Shown here in pieces: positions 54,378 through 57,031 of a stretch of 57,031 nucleotides of DNA. The notes under the pieces are model-generated. The model was given only the letters and a program-made list of their open reading frames with translations, was not told the DNA's origin and did no database searches. This DNA comes from Nitrospirota bacterium (GTDB taxonomy: Bacteria > Nitrospirota > Thermodesulfovibrionia > Thermodesulfovibrionales > JdFR-88). The position numbers and the translations under genes are program-made. How positions within the stretch are numbered: position 1 is the first letter of the stretch; every line of letters begins with the position of its first letter. The stretch is taken from the NCBI GenBank assembly GCA_021789935.1, contig JAJYIR010000015.1, positions 1 to 57,031 on the forward strand, read 5' to 3'.

Positions 54378-56285
54378 CTATGCGGTGCGGACTCTGTTGA
54401 GGGCGGAGGATTCCAACAGTTCCTTTGCCGCGCGGAAGATACCCTGCCTGTCAAGGCCGAACATGGCCCTGAGTTCCGCCTGGCTCCCATGCTCCACAAA
54501 CACATCCGGAAATCCCATGGACAAAAATGATATGCCTCCAAGCCCCAGGCGCATAAGGGATTCGGCCACAGCAGACCCGAAACCGCCGAGGACGGCGTTG
54601 TCCTCCACCGTAATTACCCTCCCCGTTGCCGCGGCGCGTCTCAGGGAATCCTCGTCCAGAGGTTTTACGAACCTCATGTTGTAGACTGCTACGTTCATTC
54701 CCTCCTGCTCAAGCATTTTCGCGGCTTCCATGCTCTCCAGCGCCATATTGCCTATGGCAAGGATGGCCGCTTCACCGCCATCCTTCAAAAGCTGGGCGTT
54801 TCCCGCCTGAATGGTATTTTTGTTTTTGTTTTTGTTTTCCGCTGCCGAAACGTCCAATCCCGAGTCCAGGGCCTTCCCTCTTGGATACCTGATGGCGACC
54901 GGCCCATTGGAGGCGAGGGCGAATTTCAACATCGCCTCAAGCTCCGGAGCGTCCTTGGGGGCCATGAGAGTGAGGTTCGGAATGTGCCTCAGAAAAGAGA
55001 GGTCAAACATCCCATGGTGGGTAGGACCGTCCTCCCCAACAACTCCGGCCCTGTCTATGGCAAAGATCACCGGGAGCTTCTGGAGGCACACATCATGAAT
55101 TATCTCATCGTATCCTCTCTGGAGGAAAGTAGAGTATATGGCCACCACCGGCTTGAAGCCCGCTTTTGCAAGCCCCGCCGCGAACACCACCGCATGAGGC
55201 TCGGCAATGCCCACATCGTATATCCTGTCAGGAAATTCCTTTTCAAATACGTTAAGCCCCGTCCCTTCTTTCATGGCCGCGGTAATGGCTATTATCCGGG
55301 GGTCGGTCTTTGCGCAGGCCGACAGGGCCTTCCCGAAATACTCGCTGTAGGAGATGGAGCCTGAAAGCGTCTTGCCGCTTTCCACGTCAAACGGCCCTAT
55401 GCCATGAAATGCGCAGGGGTTTTGCTCAGAAGGTTCGTATCCCTTGCCCTTTCTTGTTACAACGTGTATCAGCACGGGCCCCTTCAGGGGGGCGGCGCCG
55501 CGCAGTGTGGCCAGGACGGCATCGATGTCATGCCCGTCTATCGGCCCTATGTAGTTGAAGCCCAGCTCCTCAAAAAGCATGCCAGGCAGGACTATCCCCT
55601 TGAATGCCTCTTCTATCTTCTGGGCCGCCTTGCTCATCTGGGGCCCGAATTTGGGTATGCCTTTTAAAAGCTCCCTCGTCGAGTTCCTGAATTTTATATA
55701 AAGATCTCCAGTAAGTATCCTGTTTAAGTAGGCGGCCAGGGCCCCCACGTTTTTCGATATGGACATCTCATTGTCGTTAAGGATCACGATGAGGTCTTTT
55801 TTCAGGTGGCCGGCCTGATTCAGCCCCTCGAAGGCAAGCCCGGAGGTAAGGGAACCGTCCCCGATAATGGCTATGACCTTGTGTTTGGCGCCAAGTTTTT
55901 CCCTTGCCTCGGCAAGGCCCACAGCGGCTGAAATGGACGTGGAGCTATGTCCGGCTATGAATGCGTCGAAAGGGCTCTCCTCCGGTTTCGGGAAACCTGA
56001 GGTCCCGCCCTTTTTCCTTAGTTTTAAAAAACCTTTTTGCCTTCCGGTCAGAATCTTGTGGGTGTAACTCTGGTGCCCCACGTCCCAGACGAACTTATCC
56101 TCCGGGCAGTTGAAAACGTAGTGAAGGGCCACAGTAAGCTCCACCACGCCCAGGTTGGAAGCCAGGTGGCCGCCATTTCTGGAAACATGGCTTATTATGA
56201 ACTCTCTTATCTCGGCACAAAGGGGCGCAAGCTCCTTCTCTTCAAGGCCCTTTAAATCCTCGGGCCCTTCGATGAACTCAAGCAT
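54378..56285 (-). CDS. dxs: 1-deoxy-D-xylulose-5-phosphate synthase
   Basis: Thiamine-diphosphate enzyme that condenses pyruvate and glyceraldehyde 3-phosphate; first step of the MEP isoprenoid pathway. 635 residues. Seen: ThDP/Mg motif GDGSLTSGLAFEGLNQAG with NDNEMSISKN (about 142-180), SYTHKIL-type N-terminal His region, and DRAGVVGEDGPTHHGMFDLSF (about 412). The linker before the C-terminal transketolase domain has an Asn-Lys run (NKNKNKN, about 484-490) encoded by a hexamer repeat. It lies 25 bases after ispA, so both belong to one operon feeding polyprenyl and hopanoid synthesis. Confidence 0.96.
   Translation of the reverse strand: MLEFIEGPEDLKGLEEKELAPLCAEIREFIISHVSRNGGHLASNLGVVELTVALHYVFNCPEDKFVWDVGHQSYTHKILTGRQKGFLKLRKKGGTSGFPKPEESPFDAFIAGHSSTSISAAVGLAEAREKLGAKHKVIAIIGDGSLTSGLAFEGLNQAGHLKKDLIVILNDNEMSISKNVGALAAYLNRILTGDLYIKFRNSTRELLKGIPKFGPQMSKAAQKIEEAFKGIVLPGMLFEELGFNYIGPIDGHDIDAVLATLRGAAPLKGPVLIHVVTRKGKGYEPSEQNPCAFHGIGPFDVESGKTLSGSISYSEYFGKALSACAKTDPRIIAITAAMKEGTGLNVFEKEFPDRIYDVGIAEPHAVVFAAGLAKAGFKPVVAIYSTFLQRGYDEIIHDVCLQKLPVIFAIDRAGVVGEDGPTHHGMFDLSFLRHIPNLTLMAPKDAPELEAMLKFALASNGPVAIRYPRGKALDSGLDVSAAENKNKNKNTIQAGNAQLLKDGGEAAILAIGNMALESMEAAKMLEQEGMNVAVYNMRFVKPLDEDSLRRAAATGRVITVEDNAVLGGFGSAVAESLMRLGLGGISFLSMGFPDVFVEHGSQAELRAMFGLDRQGIFRAAKELLESSALNRVRTA
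54817..54838. repeat. Hexanucleotide repeat inside dxs
   Basis: TTTTTG three times plus TTTT (54817-54838) on the plus strand. On the coding strand it gives alternating Asn-Lys codons in an inter-domain linker, so copy-number change in hexamer steps would keep the frame. Confidence 0.8.
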
Positions 56286-56310
56286 TTTTTACCGGCTGCC
56301 CCCCTGGTTC

Positions 56311-57031
56311 TTAACTTTTCCTTTCAATTATATACCTGGCGACCGCCCGCAGAGGCTCAGCCCCGGGCCCGAAGACGCCTTCTAGCGCGGCAAGGGCCTT
56401 CTCCACCAGGCGCCCGGCCTCCAGTTCAGCCGCTTCAATACCGTATACACAAGGATAGGTAAGCTTGTTTTTGCGCTCATCCGAGCCGGCCGTTTTCCCC
56501 ATTAAAGCGGTTTCGCCTTTTACGTCAAGGATGTCGTCAGCCACCTGGAAGGCAAGCCCCACCGCTTCGCCATACCCGGTAAGGGCCTCAAGCCCGGCGG
56601 CGTCCGAGCCAGCCAGCAGCCCTCCCATTCTTGCAGAGGCGGTAATGAGCTGGGCGGTTTTGTGCATATGGATAAACTCTAGCATCTCCCGCCCGCCGGC
56701 GCTATCCCTTGCCGTCTCGCCCTGGCCGGATGGCCCGCCCTGAGGGACCTGACCGGACAGTATATCCTGCGCCTGTCCTGCCACCATTCCATAAAGACCG
56801 GCCCTTTGGGCCACATCCCTGATTACCCGCAGAAGCACATCCGCTGTGAATCCCCCCTCCGGGACGGACAGCATATTAAAGGCCTCCGTCAGGAGGCCGT
56901 CGCCTGCCAGTATGGCCATGGCCTCGCCGTATACCTTGTGGTTTGTGGGCTTGCCCCTTCTCAGGTCGTCATCGTCCATGGCGGGCAGGTCGTCATGTAT
57001 CAGCGAATAAGTGTGTATCAGCTCAAGGGCA
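56311..57031 (-). CDS. ispA: Polyprenyl (farnesyl/geranyl) diphosphate synthase, 5' end outside window
   Basis: Head-to-tail prenyltransferase making farnesyl (or geranyl) diphosphate, the precursor for squalene and other isoprenoids. About 240 residues are visible to the stop at 56311. Seen: first aspartate-rich motif DDLPAMDDDDLRRGKP close to the right edge, GLYGMVAGQAQDI, and the second aspartate-rich motif FQVADDILDV. The frame stays open to base 57031, so about 50-60 N-terminal residues are missing. A Gly/Pro-rich insert (GQVPQGGPSGQGE) lies between helices. It heads toward dxs in the same operon. Confidence 0.93.
   Translation of the reverse strand, partial: ALELIHTYSLIHDDLPAMDDDDLRRGKPTNHKVYGEAMAILAGDGLLTEAFNMLSVPEGGFTADVLLRVIRDVAQRAGLYGMVAGQAQDILSGQVPQGGPSGQGETARDSAGGREMLEFIHMHKTAQLITASARMGGLLAGSDAAGLEALTGYGEAVGLAFQVADDILDVKGETALMGKTAGSDERKNKLTYPCVYGIEAAELEAGRLVEKALAALEGVFGPGAEPLRAVARYIIERKS

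Overview
The window reads as a chromosomal segment of a Gram-negative, hopanoid-making bacterium. GC is in the mid-50s by eye, gene packing is tight, and I see no tRNA, rRNA, CRISPR array or insertion sequence. An E. coli-type 13-gene nuo operon (fused NuoCD), a complete Kdp system, a two-CW diguanylate cyclase, a DUF116 protein and the shc/hpn cluster fit a Nitrospirota or deltaproteobacterial (Desulfobacterota/Geobacter-like) lineage. That placement is inference and no marker gene settles it.

Layout. 1-3.8 kb: an oxidative pentose-phosphate operon on the minus strand (rpiB-zwf-pgl-gnd) behind a near-consensus sigma70-type promoter; gnd runs off the left edge. 3.9-12.1 kb: the high-affinity K+ uptake operon kdpFABC with its sensor pair kdpDE, headed by an extra 26-codon single-span membrane ORF before kdpF. 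12.2-15.2 kb: a periplasmic solute-binding protein paired with a membrane hybrid histidine kinase, with no permease. 15.4-19.9 kb: a 1510-residue protein ending in PPDK-type ATP-grasp and phosphohistidine domains but lacking the PEP/pyruvate barrel. 20.2-21.1 kb: a plus-strand diguanylate cyclase. 21.1-36.1 kb: nuoA-N (complex I), minus strand. 36.2-43.7 kb: a mixed block with a PMT-like membrane glycosyltransferase, a SlyD-like isomerase, a universal stress protein, an exported M1 peptidase-ChaN-PDZ fusion and a cytoplasmic histidine kinase. 43.8-51.8 kb: hopanoid genes (hpnI, hpnG, a CruF-like protein, hpnH, a DUF116 protein, hpnA, shc). 51.9-57.0 kb: a helical-repeat hypothetical gene, tlyA, two small genes, then dxs and ispA, which make the isoprenoid precursors used by the hopanoid pathway. 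ispA runs off the right edge.

How it fits together. ispA and dxs supply farnesyl diphosphate. Shc cyclises squalene, HpnH adds adenosine, HpnG removes adenine, and HpnI is expected to glycosylate the bacteriohopane side chain. The squalene-forming genes (hpnCDE or sqs) are not in the window. Complex I and Kdp are energy and ion-homeostasis modules. Two gene architectures stand out as poorly described: the truncated PPDK-like protein and the M1-ChaN-PDZ fusion. The 26-codon ORF of the kdp operon and a strongly folded intergenic element at about 15.3 kb also deserve a second look.
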